DNA of 64,000 nucleotides. It comes from RGIG6353 sp045653035 (lineage in GTDB: Bacteria; Bacillota; Clostridia; Oscillospirales; SIG627). This document shows, one piece after another, positions 32,038 through 39,707 of this stretch. How positions within the stretch are numbered: the stretch's first letter is position 1; each line of letters starts with the position of its first letter. Where the stretch lies: assembly GCA_045653035.1 (NCBI GenBank), contig JAZOLO010000008.1:1-64000 (forward strand). The letters are read 5' to 3'. The translations under genes were made by a program, and so were the position numbers. A model generated the notes under the pieces. The model worked only from the letters and a program-made list of their open reading frames with translations. It was not told the DNA's origin and did not search any database.

Positions 32038-32223
32038 TTACCAGCTTGCCTTTCTTACGCCGGGGATTTCACCCTTGTAAGCAAGTTCGCGGAAGCAGAT
32101 ACGGCAGATACCGTATTTACGAAGATAAGCATGAGGTCTGCCACAGATTTTGCATCTTGTGTATTCTCTTGTTGAGAACTTCTGCTTTCTCTGCTGCTTA
32201 ATAATCATTGACTTCTTAGCCAT
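32038..32223 (-). CDS. rpsN: 30S ribosomal protein S14, zinc-binding type Z
   Basis: 61 aa, the short zinc form: CKICGRPHAYLRKYGICRICFRE provides the CxxC-CxxC knuckle. The long zinc-free S14 paralogue is not in this window. Confidence 0.97.
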   Translation of the reverse strand: MAKKSMIIKQQRKQKFSTREYTRCKICGRPHAYLRKYGICRICFRELAYKGEIPGVRKASW

Positions 32224-32236
32224 TTACTTATCCTCC

Positions 32237-32776
32237 TTACTTCTGAAAAGGGGCACCCATCAGAGCGAGGAAGTCACGTGCTTCTTCGTCTGTTTTGGAA
32301 CTTGTAACGAATACAATGTCCATGCCTCTTATCTTGTCGATTTTTTCATATTCGATTTCAGGGAATATGAGCTGTTCTTTAAGTCCGAGTGTATAGTTTC
32401 CTCTGCCGTCGAAAGCGTTGGGGTTGATACCCTTGAAGTCACGTACTCTGGGAAGAGCGAGGTTGAAGAGTCTGTCTACGAACTCATACATTCTCTCGCC
32501 TCTGAGTGTAACCTTAGCACCAATCTTTGTGCCCTGACGGAGTTTGAAGTTTGCAACCGACTTCTTAGCAGTTGTAGGAACGGCTCTCTGACCGGTGATA
32601 GCTGAAAGGTCTTCGATAACGCTGTCGATTACCTTTGAGTTATCCTTAGCTTCGCCTGCACCTACGTTGATTACTACCTTTTCAAGTCTAGGAATCTGCA
32701 TAACACTTTTATAGTTATACTTTTTCATAAGTTCGGGAGCAACTTCATTCTTATAAACTTCTGCAAGTCTTGCCAT
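32237..32776 (-). CDS. rplE: 50S ribosomal protein L5
   Basis: 179 aa; NKVVINVGAGEAKDN-like segment (KVVINVGAGEAKDNSK), the KLRQGTKIGAKVTLRG loop and GMDIVFVTSSKTDEEA near the C terminus. Binds 5S rRNA and contacts S13. Confidence 0.98.
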   Translation of the reverse strand: MARLAEVYKNEVAPELMKKYNYKSVMQIPRLEKVVINVGAGEAKDNSKVIDSVIEDLSAITGQRAVPTTAKKSVANFKLRQGTKIGAKVTLRGERMYEFVDRLFNLALPRVRDFKGINPNAFDGRGNYTLGLKEQLIFPEIEYEKIDKIRGMDIVFVTSSKTDEEARDFLALMGAPFQK

Positions 32777-32794
32777 TCTGTTTGTCCTCCCTTA

Positions 32795-33112
32795 TTATAA
32801 TGTCTCGCCGCATTTTGCACAAACGCGAACGCTCTTACCATCTTCGAGTTTCTTATGCTTAACTCTTGTTGCCTTGCCGCACTTGTCGCAGTAAAGCTGT
32901 ACCTTTGAAGCGTACATAGCTCCCTCAACCTTGACGATGCTGCCAGCTTCGCCCTGACGGCGAGGCTTAACGTGCTTTGTCACGATGTTAGCACCTTCAA
33001 CGATTACCTTCTTTTCCTTGGGAGAAACTTCAAGTACCTTACCCTTTGTTCCTTTAGAGTTACCAGAAACAACGATTACGGTATCATCTTTTCTTACATG
33101 AATCTTATTCAT
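32795..33112 (-). CDS. rplX: 50S ribosomal protein L24
   Basis: 105 aa; KOW motif KDDTVIVVSGNSKGTKGKVL, NIVTKHVKPRRQGEAG and a C-terminal CDKCGKATRVK...CAKCG pair that should bind zinc. Assembly initiator of the large subunit. Confidence 0.98.
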   Translation of the reverse strand: MNKIHVRKDDTVIVVSGNSKGTKGKVLEVSPKEKKVIVEGANIVTKHVKPRRQGEAGSIVKVEGAMYASKVQLYCDKCGKATRVKHKKLEDGKSVRVCAKCGETL

Positions 33113-33125
33113 TTTTTTACCCCCA

Positions 33126-33494
33126 TTAAAGTACTTCGGGTGCCAAGGACAGAATCTTCATAAAGTCCTTTTCACGAAGCTCTCTTGCTACCGGGCCAAA
33201 AATACGGGTTCCCTTGGGTGTCTTGTCTTCCTTAATTACTACTGCTGCGTTTTCATCAAACTTGATGTAGGAGCCGTCATTTCTTCTGATTCCTTTAACG
33301 CTGCGTACGATAACCGCCTTAACAACTTCACCCTTCTTAACCGCACCGCCGGGAGCAGCTTTCTTTACAGATGCGACTACGATGTCGCCGATGTTGGCAT
33401 AACGTCTGCCTGTACCGCCAAGCACACGGATGCACATCAATTCTTTAGCGCCGCTGTTGTCAGCGACTTTCATAAGTGTTTGTGTCTGTATCAC
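33126..33494 (-). CDS. rplN: 50S ribosomal protein L14
   Basis: 122 aa; MIQTQTLMKVADNSGAKELMCIRVLGG opening, KGEVVKAVIVR and FGPVARELREKDFMKILSLAPEVL ending. Faces the 30S subunit. Confidence 0.98.
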   Translation of the reverse strand: MIQTQTLMKVADNSGAKELMCIRVLGGTGRRYANIGDIVVASVKKAAPGGAVKKGEVVKAVIVRSVKGIRRNDGSYIKFDENAAVVIKEDKTPKGTRIFGPVARELREKDFMKILSLAPEVL

Positions 33495-33514
33495 TGAGTG
33501 TATCCTCCTTTGGC

Positions 33515-33769
33515 TTACTTAGCTTTCTCAATAATTTCCACGAGACGCCAGTTCTTATCCTTGGAAAGCGGTCTTGTTTCCATGATGAGTACCTTATCGC
33601 CTACACGGCATTCATTGTTTTCGTCATGAGCTTTGAATTTAACGGTTCTTCTTACTATCTTGTTGTAAAGAGAATGTTTTACGCTGGTTTCAATAGCAAC
33701 TACGATGGTCTTGTCCATCTTATCGCTAACTACTTTACCTACACGTGTTTTTCTGAGTGTTCTTTCCAT
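33515..33769 (-). CDS. rpsQ: 30S ribosomal protein S17
   Basis: 84 aa OB-fold protein; RKTRVGKVVSDKMDKTIVVAIE, KFKAHDENNECRVGDKVLIMETRPLSKDK. Primary 16S rRNA binder. Confidence 0.98.
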   Translation of the reverse strand: MERTLRKTRVGKVVSDKMDKTIVVAIETSVKHSLYNKIVRRTVKFKAHDENNECRVGDKVLIMETRPLSKDKNWRLVEIIEKAK

Positions 33770-33788
33770 TTTCTATTCTCCTTCCCGC

Positions 33789-33995
33789 TTAATTCTTACT
33801 GCTTTCAGCAAGTTCTTTCTCTCTGATAGCTGTCATAATTCTGGCAATATCCTTCTTTGTTTCAACTATCTTGTGAGGGTTATCAAGCTGATTGATAGCA
33901 TGCTGGAAGCGGAGATGTAAGAGTGCGTCCTTCTTCTCGCGAAGTTCCGCGTTAAGCTCTTCGGTAGTCTTTTCTCTTATTTCAGTAATTTTCAT
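33789..33995 (-). CDS. rpmC: 50S ribosomal protein L29
   Basis: 68 aa, two-helix protein at the exit tunnel: ELNAELREKKDALLHLRFQHAINQLDNPHKI and ARIMTAIREKE. It overlaps rplP by 4 bases. Confidence 0.97.
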   Translation of the reverse strand: MKITEIREKTTEELNAELREKKDALLHLRFQHAINQLDNPHKIVETKKDIARIMTAIREKELAESSKN

Positions 33996-34417
33996 TCTGC
34001 TACCTCCTCAGCTTCTTTCTTGATGAATTTACACTTGATGGGAAGCTTGTGTGTTGCAAGACGCATAGCTTCCTTTGCTACTTCCTCTGAAACGCCGTCC
34101 ATCTCGAAGAGTACTCTTCCGGGCTTAACTACTGCTACCCAGTACTCAGGAGAACCTTTACCTGAACCCATTCGAGTTTCAGCAGGCTTTTCTGTTACAG
34201 GCTTGTCAGGGAAAATCTTGATCCATACATTACCGCCACGCTTTGTGTAACGGGTCATAGCGATACGGGCTGCCTCTATCTGGTTTGAGGTTACCCATGC
34301 AGGCTCTTCTGCAACGAGACCGTAACATCCGTAGGAAAGAGTGTTTCCTCTGTATGCACGTCCTGTGAGTCTGCCACGCTGCTGACGTCTGTATTTTACT
34401 CTCTTAGGCATTAACAT
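33992..34417 (-). CDS. rplP: 50S ribosomal protein L16
   Basis: 141 aa; MLMPKRVKYRRQQRGRLTG opening matches the MLLPKR start of other Firmicutes, and GGAGG lies 8 bases upstream of the ATG at 34417, so this start is kept although it overlaps rpsC by 14 bases. RMGSGKGSPEYWVAVVKPGR is the L16 signature next to the A-site tRNA. Confidence 0.97.
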   Translation of the reverse strand: MLMPKRVKYRRQQRGRLTGRAYRGNTLSYGCYGLVAEEPAWVTSNQIEAARIAMTRYTKRGGNVWIKIFPDKPVTEKPAETRMGSGKGSPEYWVAVVKPGRVLFEMDGVSEEVAKEAMRLATHKLPIKCKFIKKEAEEVAE

Positions 34418-35120
34418 TTCTTTTTCCTCCTTCTCTGGAAGAACGTTCTCTACGACGAGGTGCGGGCTTTTCTACATCTCTTTTAACCGATGTACCAAGC
34501 ACTTCACCCTTGTAGATCCATACCTTGATACCGATCTTACCGTAGGTTGTATTTGCTTCTGCAAAACCGTAATCAATGTCAGCACGGATTGTCTGAAGGG
34601 GTATTGTTCCTTCATGGTAGTGCTCTGTACGAGCAATTTCCGCACCTGCAAGACGTCCGGATGCTGCAATCTTGATACCCTTTGCACCAAGCTTCATTGT
34701 TCTGCCGATGCACTGCTTCATAGCTCTTCTGAAGGAAATTCTTCTTTCAAGCTGGCTTGCAATGTTCTCTGCAACGAGCTGAGCGTTGAGGTCGGGGTTC
34801 TTGATTTCGTTTACGTTAACTGAAACAGGCTTGCCAAGGAAGGCTTCGATATCCTGTCTGAGCTTTTCAATCTCAGCACCGCCCTTACCGATAACCATAC
34901 CGGGCTTAGCACAGTGGATGAGAACCTTAACTCTGGCACTGTCTCTCTCAATTTCAATCTTGGGTACGCCAGCAAGCTGGAGCTTGTTTTTGAGATACTT
35001 TCTTAATTTGTAATCAGATACAAGAGTATCGCCGATGTTCTTGTCGCCAAGAAGCCATCTAGAATCCCAATCCTTGATTACGCCGACACGGAGTCCGTGA
35101 GGATTAACTTTCTGTCCCAT
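34404..35120 (-). CDS. rpsC: 30S ribosomal protein S3
   Basis: 238 aa; MGQKVNPHGLRVG opening, KH domain with PGMVIGKGGAEIEKL, and C-terminal GTIPLQTIRADIDYGFAEANTTYGKIGIKVWIYKGE. A basic tail follows. Part of the mRNA entry helicase site. Confidence 0.98.
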   Translation of the reverse strand: MGQKVNPHGLRVGVIKDWDSRWLLGDKNIGDTLVSDYKLRKYLKNKLQLAGVPKIEIERDSARVKVLIHCAKPGMVIGKGGAEIEKLRQDIEAFLGKPVSVNVNEIKNPDLNAQLVAENIASQLERRISFRRAMKQCIGRTMKLGAKGIKIAASGRLAGAEIARTEHYHEGTIPLQTIRADIDYGFAEANTTYGKIGIKVWIYKGEVLGTSVKRDVEKPAPRRRERSSREGGKRNVNA

Positions 35121-35144
35121 AAAACTGATTCAACCTCCCTTTCT

Positions 35145-35492
35145 TTAGTTTCTCTCTTTTACCACGAGGGTAATGTGAGATGTTCTCTTTAAAATACGGT
35201 CTGCTCTGCCCTTTGCTCTCGGCATAATTCTCTTAAGTGTTCTGCCGGGGGTAGCAAAGCATTCAGCTACATAGAGCTTGTCCGCACTCATGCCGAAGTT
35301 GTTTTCAGCATTTGCGATTGCTTCTTTTACTAATTTTGTTATATAAGGTGCAGCTGCCTTAGGTGTATTCTTCAATATACCAAGTGCAAGGCTTGCATCT
35401 TTGTCTCTGATAAGGTCGAGTACTATCATGACTTTTCTGGTGCTGATTCGCACGTCACGACGGTATACCTTAGACACTGCTTGTTCTGCCAT
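35145..35492 (-). CDS. rplV: 50S ribosomal protein L22
   Basis: 115 aa; RISTRKVMIVLDLIRDK, AENNFGMSADKLYVAE and the hairpin with RIMPRAKGRADRILKRTSHI that lines the exit tunnel. Confidence 0.98.
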   Translation of the reverse strand: MAEQAVSKVYRRDVRISTRKVMIVLDLIRDKDASLALGILKNTPKAAAPYITKLVKEAIANAENNFGMSADKLYVAECFATPGRTLKRIMPRAKGRADRILKRTSHITLVVKERN

Positions 35493-35540
35493 GCAGATCC
35501 TCCTTTCGCGGCTTTAAGCTTGTTACCGCGTTTCCTTATT

Positions 35541-35816
35541 TTAGTTATTTGATGTTTTAGATCCTGAGTGACCCTTGAAGGTTCTTGTCAGGGCAAATTC
35601 ACCAAGTTTGTGACCTACCATATCTTCGGTAACATATACGGGAACATGCTTTCTTCCGTCATAAACCGCTATCGTATGTCCTACGAACTCGGGGAATATT
35701 GTTGAGGCGCGTGACCAGGTCTTTATAACCTTCTTTTCGCCTGCCTTGTTCATGGCTTCAATTCTGTCATAAAGCACTTTTTGAACAAAAGGGCCTTTCT
35801 TTACGCTTCTACTCAT
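35541..35816 (-). CDS. rpsS: 30S ribosomal protein S19
   Basis: 91 aa; SRSVKKGPFVQKVLYDRIEAMN and the signature FVGHTIAVYDGRKHVPVYVTEDMVGHKLGEFA. Contacts S13 in the head of the 30S. Confidence 0.98.
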   Translation of the reverse strand: MSRSVKKGPFVQKVLYDRIEAMNKAGEKKVIKTWSRASTIFPEFVGHTIAVYDGRKHVPVYVTEDMVGHKLGEFALTRTFKGHSGSKTSNN

Positions 35817-35842
35817 TATTGTTTCCTCCTTTCGATAACAGC

Positions 35843-36673
35843 TTATTTGTCGTTTCTGCGTTTAACTATGAACTTGTTTGTGCGAGCCTTCTTGTTACGT
35901 GTCTTGTAACCAAGTGCGGGCTTGCCCCAAGGAGTAACAGGTCCGGGACGACCGATGGGTGAACGTCCTTCACCACCACCGTGAGGGTGGTCTACGGGGT
36001 TCATTACAGAACCTCTTACTGTAGGACGGATACCGAGGTAACGTGTCTTACCTGCCTTACCGCGTTTAACGTTTTCCGCTTCAACGTTGCCTATCTGACC
36101 GATAGTTGCCTTACAATCCATACGGATGTATCTTACTTCTCCGGAGGGAAGTCTTACCTGAGCCATTTCGCCTTCCTTCGCCATGAGCTGTGCTGCAGAA
36201 CCTGCTGTTCTTACAAGCTGAGCACCCTTACCGGGATAAAGCTCAATGTTGTGAATGAAGGTACCAACAGGAATGTTAGCAATAGGAAGTGTGTTACCGG
36301 GCTTGATGTCAGCTTCGGGTGATGACATAATCTTGTCGCCAACCTTAAGTCCAACGGGAGCGATAACGTATGCCTTTGTGCCATCCTCGTGCTCGATAAG
36401 TGCGATGTAAGGATTTCTGTTGGGGTCATATTCGATTGCAAGAACAGTTGCAGGTGTTGCATTCTGTCTCTTGAAGTCGATAATTCTGTATTTCTTCTTG
36501 TTTCCGCCGCCTCTGTGACGAACTGTAATTCTACCGGTGTTGTTACGGCCGGAGTTCTTCTTAAGCTCTACAATAAGGCTTTTCTCAGGTGTCTTCTTTG
36601 TTACTTCCTCAAATGTGGGAACAGACATCTGTCTTCTACCGGGAGTTGTGGGTTTATAAACTCTTGTAGCCAT
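35843..36673 (-). CDS. rplB: 50S ribosomal protein L2
   Basis: 276 aa; KNSGRNNTGRITVRHRGGG, LGIRPTVRGSVMNPVDHPHGGGEG carrying the His needed near the peptidyl transferase centre, and a basic C terminus (NKKARTNKFIVKRR). Confidence 0.98.
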   Translation of the reverse strand: MATRVYKPTTPGRRQMSVPTFEEVTKKTPEKSLIVELKKNSGRNNTGRITVRHRGGGNKKKYRIIDFKRQNATPATVLAIEYDPNRNPYIALIEHEDGTKAYVIAPVGLKVGDKIMSSPEADIKPGNTLPIANIPVGTFIHNIELYPGKGAQLVRTAGSAAQLMAKEGEMAQVRLPSGEVRYIRMDCKATIGQIGNVEAENVKRGKAGKTRYLGIRPTVRGSVMNPVDHPHGGGEGRSPIGRPGPVTPWGKPALGYKTRNKKARTNKFIVKRRNDK

Positions 36674-36692
36674 TTTTTCACTCCTCCTTCGA

Positions 36693-36986
36693 TTACATCA
36701 TACCGTCGAAGAATTCGATGGTCTTGGAGTCAGCTGTAAGTGTTACAACTGCCTTCTTCCATTCACTTGTCTTACCAAGGTGAACGCCAAGTCTCTTAGG
36801 CTTGGACTTCATGTTAACTGTGTTAACGTCAAGTACCTTTACCTTGAAGATTTCTTCGATGGCTTTTTTGATTTCTACTTTATTTGCAGTTTTTGCAACT
36901 TCAAAGGTGTACTTCTTATCTGCAATGCCCTGCATGCTGGCTTCTGTGATAATCGGTCTTATGATAATATCGCAGGATGTTTTCAT
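36693..36986 (-). CDS. rplW: 50S ribosomal protein L23
   Basis: 97 aa; DIIIRPIITEASM, KYTFEVAKTANKVEIKKAIEEIFKVKV and the extended loop. Docking site for trigger factor and SRP at the tunnel exit. Overlaps rplD by 4 bases. Confidence 0.98.
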   Translation of the reverse strand: MKTSCDIIIRPIITEASMQGIADKKYTFEVAKTANKVEIKKAIEEIFKVKVLDVNTVNMKSKPKRLGVHLGKTSEWKKAVVTLTADSKTIEFFDGMM

Positions 36987-37609
36987 TTTGCATATACCTC
37001 CTCGATTATTTCAATTGCCGGTTTTGCTATAACGAGACTGCCTGCATTGAGAATGTCGTAAACATTCAAATTGTTGGCAAGTGTTGTTTTAACTCCGGGA
37101 ATGTTTGCAAAAGACTTGATAACTGTCTTGTCGTTTTCAGGGAGTACTACGAGAGCCTTCTTTGCTGCTCCGATTGCTGCAAGCATATTAACCATGGTCT
37201 TGGTCTTGAACTCGCTTGTTGCGATTGACTCAACAACCTTGATATCTTCTGCTGCACATTTAGCGGAAAGTGCACTCTGAAGAGCGATAGCACGTACTTT
37301 CTTGTTGAGAGAAAGTCTGTAGCATCTAGGCTTAGGACCAAGAGCTACACCGCCGTGTGTCCACTGAGGAGAACGGGTTGAGCCCTGACGTGCTCTGCCT
37401 GTACCCTTCTGTCTCCAAGGCTTGATACCGCCACCGGAAACCTCAGCTCTTGTAAGGGTAGACTGTGTACCCTGTCTCTGATTTGCAAGGTAAGTGCGAA
37501 CCGCTGCGTGAAGAACTGCTTCATTTACTTCAGCTCCGAAAAGCTTTTCAGAAAGTACTACTTCACCGGTCTCTTTACCTGTCATATCGAATACTTTAAC
37601 GTTCGGCAT
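36983..37609 (-). CDS. rplD: 50S ribosomal protein L4
   Basis: 208 aa; the tunnel loop region QGTQSTLTRAEVSGGGIKPWRQKGTGRARQGS is clearly seen. L4 is the S10-operon repressor in E. coli; whether it acts on the structured leader at 38640-38938 here is open. Confidence 0.98.
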   Translation of the reverse strand: MPNVKVFDMTGKETGEVVLSEKLFGAEVNEAVLHAAVRTYLANQRQGTQSTLTRAEVSGGGIKPWRQKGTGRARQGSTRSPQWTHGGVALGPKPRCYRLSLNKKVRAIALQSALSAKCAAEDIKVVESIATSEFKTKTMVNMLAAIGAAKKALVVLPENDKTVIKSFANIPGVKTTLANNLNVYDILNAGSLVIAKPAIEIIEEVYAK

Positions 37610-37631
37610 TGTTTTTCCTCCTTCCTAAAGG

Positions 37632-38261
37632 TTACGCCTTAACAGAGTTGCGAATGAACACAATACCGCCCTTAGGTCCGGGAACCGCACCCTTAACTGC
37701 GATGATGTTCTTTTCGGCATCAACTCTTACGACGTCGAGGTTCAGTATAGTAACCTGTTCGTTACCCCACTGACCAGCCATTTTCTTGTTCTTGAATATT
37801 CTCGCGGGGTCGATAACACCCATAGAGCCTGACTGACGGTGGATAGGACCAATACCGTGAGTCTTACCAAGCATGGAAAGGTTCCAACGCTTGATGGCAC
37901 CGGTGTAACCGTGACCCTTGGAAGTACCTGTAACGTCAATCTTGTCGCCTGCTGCGAAAATGTCAGCCTTAACTTCGTCGCCTACATTGTAAGCACTGAT
38001 GTCGTCAAGTCTGAATTCCTTAAGATGACGCTTGAGGGTGATGTTAGCTTTTTTGAAATGTCCCTTAACAGGGTTTGTTACCTTCTTTTCAGTAACGTCT
38101 GCAAATCCGAGCTGGATTGCATCATAACCGTCCGTCGTGGCAGTCTTCTTCTGTACTACTGCACAGGGGCCTGCTTCGATAACGGTTACGGGAATTACTT
38201 CTCCGCTTTCGAGGAAGATCTGGGTCATGCCAATCTTCTTACCGATAATACCTTTATTCAT
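37632..38261 (-). CDS. rplC: 50S ribosomal protein L3
   Basis: 209 aa; GIIGKKIGMTQIF opening, KGHGYTGAIKRWN and the finger with GPIHRQSGSMGVIDPARIFKNKKMAGQWG that reaches the peptidyl transferase centre. Confidence 0.98.
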   Translation of the reverse strand: MNKGIIGKKIGMTQIFLESGEVIPVTVIEAGPCAVVQKKTATTDGYDAIQLGFADVTEKKVTNPVKGHFKKANITLKRHLKEFRLDDISAYNVGDEVKADIFAAGDKIDVTGTSKGHGYTGAIKRWNLSMLGKTHGIGPIHRQSGSMGVIDPARIFKNKKMAGQWGNEQVTILNLDVVRVDAEKNIIAVKGAVPGPKGGIVFIRNSVKA

Positions 38262-38327
38262 TTTTTCCTCCTAATTATTGGTTGGCTCTGCCAACATGAC
38301 TAGTTTTTGTTTTTGCCGTGCTACGAA

Positions 38328-38639
38328 TTAAAATACTTTAAGTTCGATTTCAACACCGGCGGGAAGTTCAAGACTTGTGAGAGCTTCAACAGCTGCCTTG
38401 GACGGCTTGATAACGTCTATAAGGCGCTTGTGAGTACGCATCTCGAACTGCTCACGGGAATCCTTGTACTTGTGTACCGCACGAAGGATAGTTACCACTT
38501 CTTTTTCGGTGGGCAACGGAATAGGACCTGAAACCTGAGCGCCGAAACGCTTTGCTGTTTCCACAATCTTTTCCGCTGACTGGTCGATGAGAGTGTGGTC
38601 GTAAGCTTTAAGTCTTACGCGGATTTTTTCGTTTGCCAT
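38328..38639 (-). CDS. rpsJ: 30S ribosomal protein S10 (NusE)
   Basis: 103 aa; KIRVRLKAYDHTLIDQSAEKIVETAKRFGAQVSGPIPLPTEK and RTHKRLIDVIKPSKAAVEAL. First gene of the block; also the NusE transcription antitermination partner of NusB/NusG. GGAGG precedes the start. A leader of about 300 nt lies upstream. Confidence 0.98.
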   Translation of the reverse strand: MANEKIRVRLKAYDHTLIDQSAEKIVETAKRFGAQVSGPIPLPTEKEVVTILRAVHKYKDSREQFEMRTHKRLIDVIKPSKAAVEALTSLELPAGVEIELKVF

Positions 38640-38938
38640 AATTTGCCTCCTTAAAAATTTGTGTTTTTTGGGAGCAGAAACTTAACACCGCACCGGGTGT
38701 TTCATCAACACCCTTTACAAAAGGATTTTAAGGTTCCTCAAAATCCACAGGCACACCTCACCCCATAGGAGCAAGGCTCTTTACTGTTGCAACTCGATTT
38801 TTACCCCTATATAATAGAAGGAAGAAAATCTAAACAGTATTGAATAATGTTAGTTTTACTGTCGCCCGTTTTTCGGACATACTCTGCGGAAATTCCCTAC
38901 CTCACGGTAGCAACCTCCCGCTTCATCGCATATCAAGC
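38640..38938 (-). ncRNA. structured 5' leader of the S10 operon
   Basis: About 300 nt between the promoter and rpsJ with no coding potential but dense pairing on the minus strand. The first 75 nt form a compact unit: GCGGGA pairs with UUUCCGC, CUACC-GUGA-GGUAG is an inner hairpin, and GUCCG-AAAAA-CGGGC follows. Later come GGAUUUU...AAAAUCC and GGGUGUU...AACACCC. Similar AGCGGGAGGUUGCU-type leaders precede rpsJ in other Clostridia as I remember them, which fits an autogenous control RNA for ribosomal protein synthesis. The bound protein is not known to me. Confidence 0.65.
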
Positions 38939-38944
38939 TTTGAT

Positions 38945-38973
38945 ATTATAATATATGTTGTAAAAATTTGCAA
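38945..38973 (-). promoter_or_regulatory. promoter of the S10-spc-alpha operon
   Basis: Minus-strand TTGCAA, 17 bp, TATAAT, about 7 bp ahead of the leader. The upstream 60 bp are very A/T rich with A- and T-tracts, as in an UP element. Confidence 0.75.
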
Positions 38974-39079
38974 CATTTTTTGTTTAAATAATCTTGTATT
39001 TTTTGTATAATTTACAATTTGTTCACAATTTTTCGTTATTTTTGCTTTTTTCTATTTGCTTTTACTTAATATTTCACTA

Positions 39080-39108
39080 TTGACAAAACATAGAGGTTAG
39101 AGTATAAT
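39080..39108 (+). promoter_or_regulatory. promoter of the 39148 lipoprotein gene
   Basis: TTGACA, 17 bp, TATAAT (both boxes full consensus), divergent from the S10 promoter. Confidence 0.75.
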
Positions 39109-39147
39109 TGGAATGTTAAATAAACGTTTGAACAAGGAGATTACATA

Positions 39148-39591
39148 ATGAAAAGATTTGCGTTTTTAATGCTCGCTCTTCTCATGCTTTCAATGACGCT
39201 TCTCACCTCTTGCTCTGCAAAGACAGTAACCGTAAGAGTTCTCGATGCTGAAGGTAAAGTAATTTGCGAAGAAGCAGTTGAGCTTGGTAAGGCTTTTGAA
39301 GAAGGTGCTCATGATGGTGTTGTATATTACGGTATCGACTGCCTTGAGGTTGCACTTAATCAGGCAGGCATTGAATACTACGTTAACAAAGAAGACTACG
39401 AAGCATTCGCTGTAACAAACATCGGAGATATTGCTTGCGATAAAGAAAACCAGTTCGTTTACTACGTTAAGGAAAAGGGCGAAAAGGAATTTGTCAACAT
39501 GAACGGTCTTACCGCACAGCACGATGCAATGGAAGGCGGAGAAGTGCTTGAGTTCAGATATGAGGTAGTTTCTACAGAAGAAGTAAAATAA
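39148..39591 (+). CDS. small lipoprotein, possibly DUF4430-like
   Basis: 147 aa with a lipoprotein signal ending LLTSC (Cys at about residue 22). The mature part starts TVTVRVLDAEGKVICEEAVEL and later has FVYYVKEKGEKEFVNMNGLTAQHDAMEGGEVLEFRYEV, which follows the general pattern of DUF4430 domains (beta strands around a YYV-NG core and a C-terminal GGEVLEFRY strand), known from surface cobalamin/ligand-binding proteins. The family match is tentative. Strong promoter and terminator make it a single-gene unit. Confidence 0.6.
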   Translation: MKRFAFLMLALLMLSMTLLTSCSAKTVTVRVLDAEGKVICEEAVELGKAFEEGAHDGVVYYGIDCLEVALNQAGIEYYVNKEDYEAFAVTNIGDIACDKENQFVYYVKEKGEKEFVNMNGLTAQHDAMEGGEVLEFRYEVVSTEEVK

Positions 39592-39605
39592 AAAGCAAAT
39601 TTTGT

Positions 39606-39635
39606 AATGACCGCAAAAGCGGTCATTATTTTTTT
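39606..39635 (+). terminator. terminator after the 39148 lipoprotein gene
   Basis: Perfect 9-bp stem (39606-39614 with 39619-39627), AAAA loop, followed by ATTTTTTTG. Confidence 0.85.
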
Positions 39636-39643
39636 GTAAGTTG

Positions 39644-39672
39644 TTGTATTTGCCCCTCTTTTTTGATATAAT
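39644..39672 (+). promoter_or_regulatory. pgm promoter
   Basis: TTGTAT, 17 bp, TGA-TATAAT (extended -10), 35 bp before the start of the phosphoglucomutase gene. Confidence 0.65.
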
Positions 39673-39707
39673 ATAGAAGTAACATAAATTAGCCAAAGGA
39701 AAGAAAT

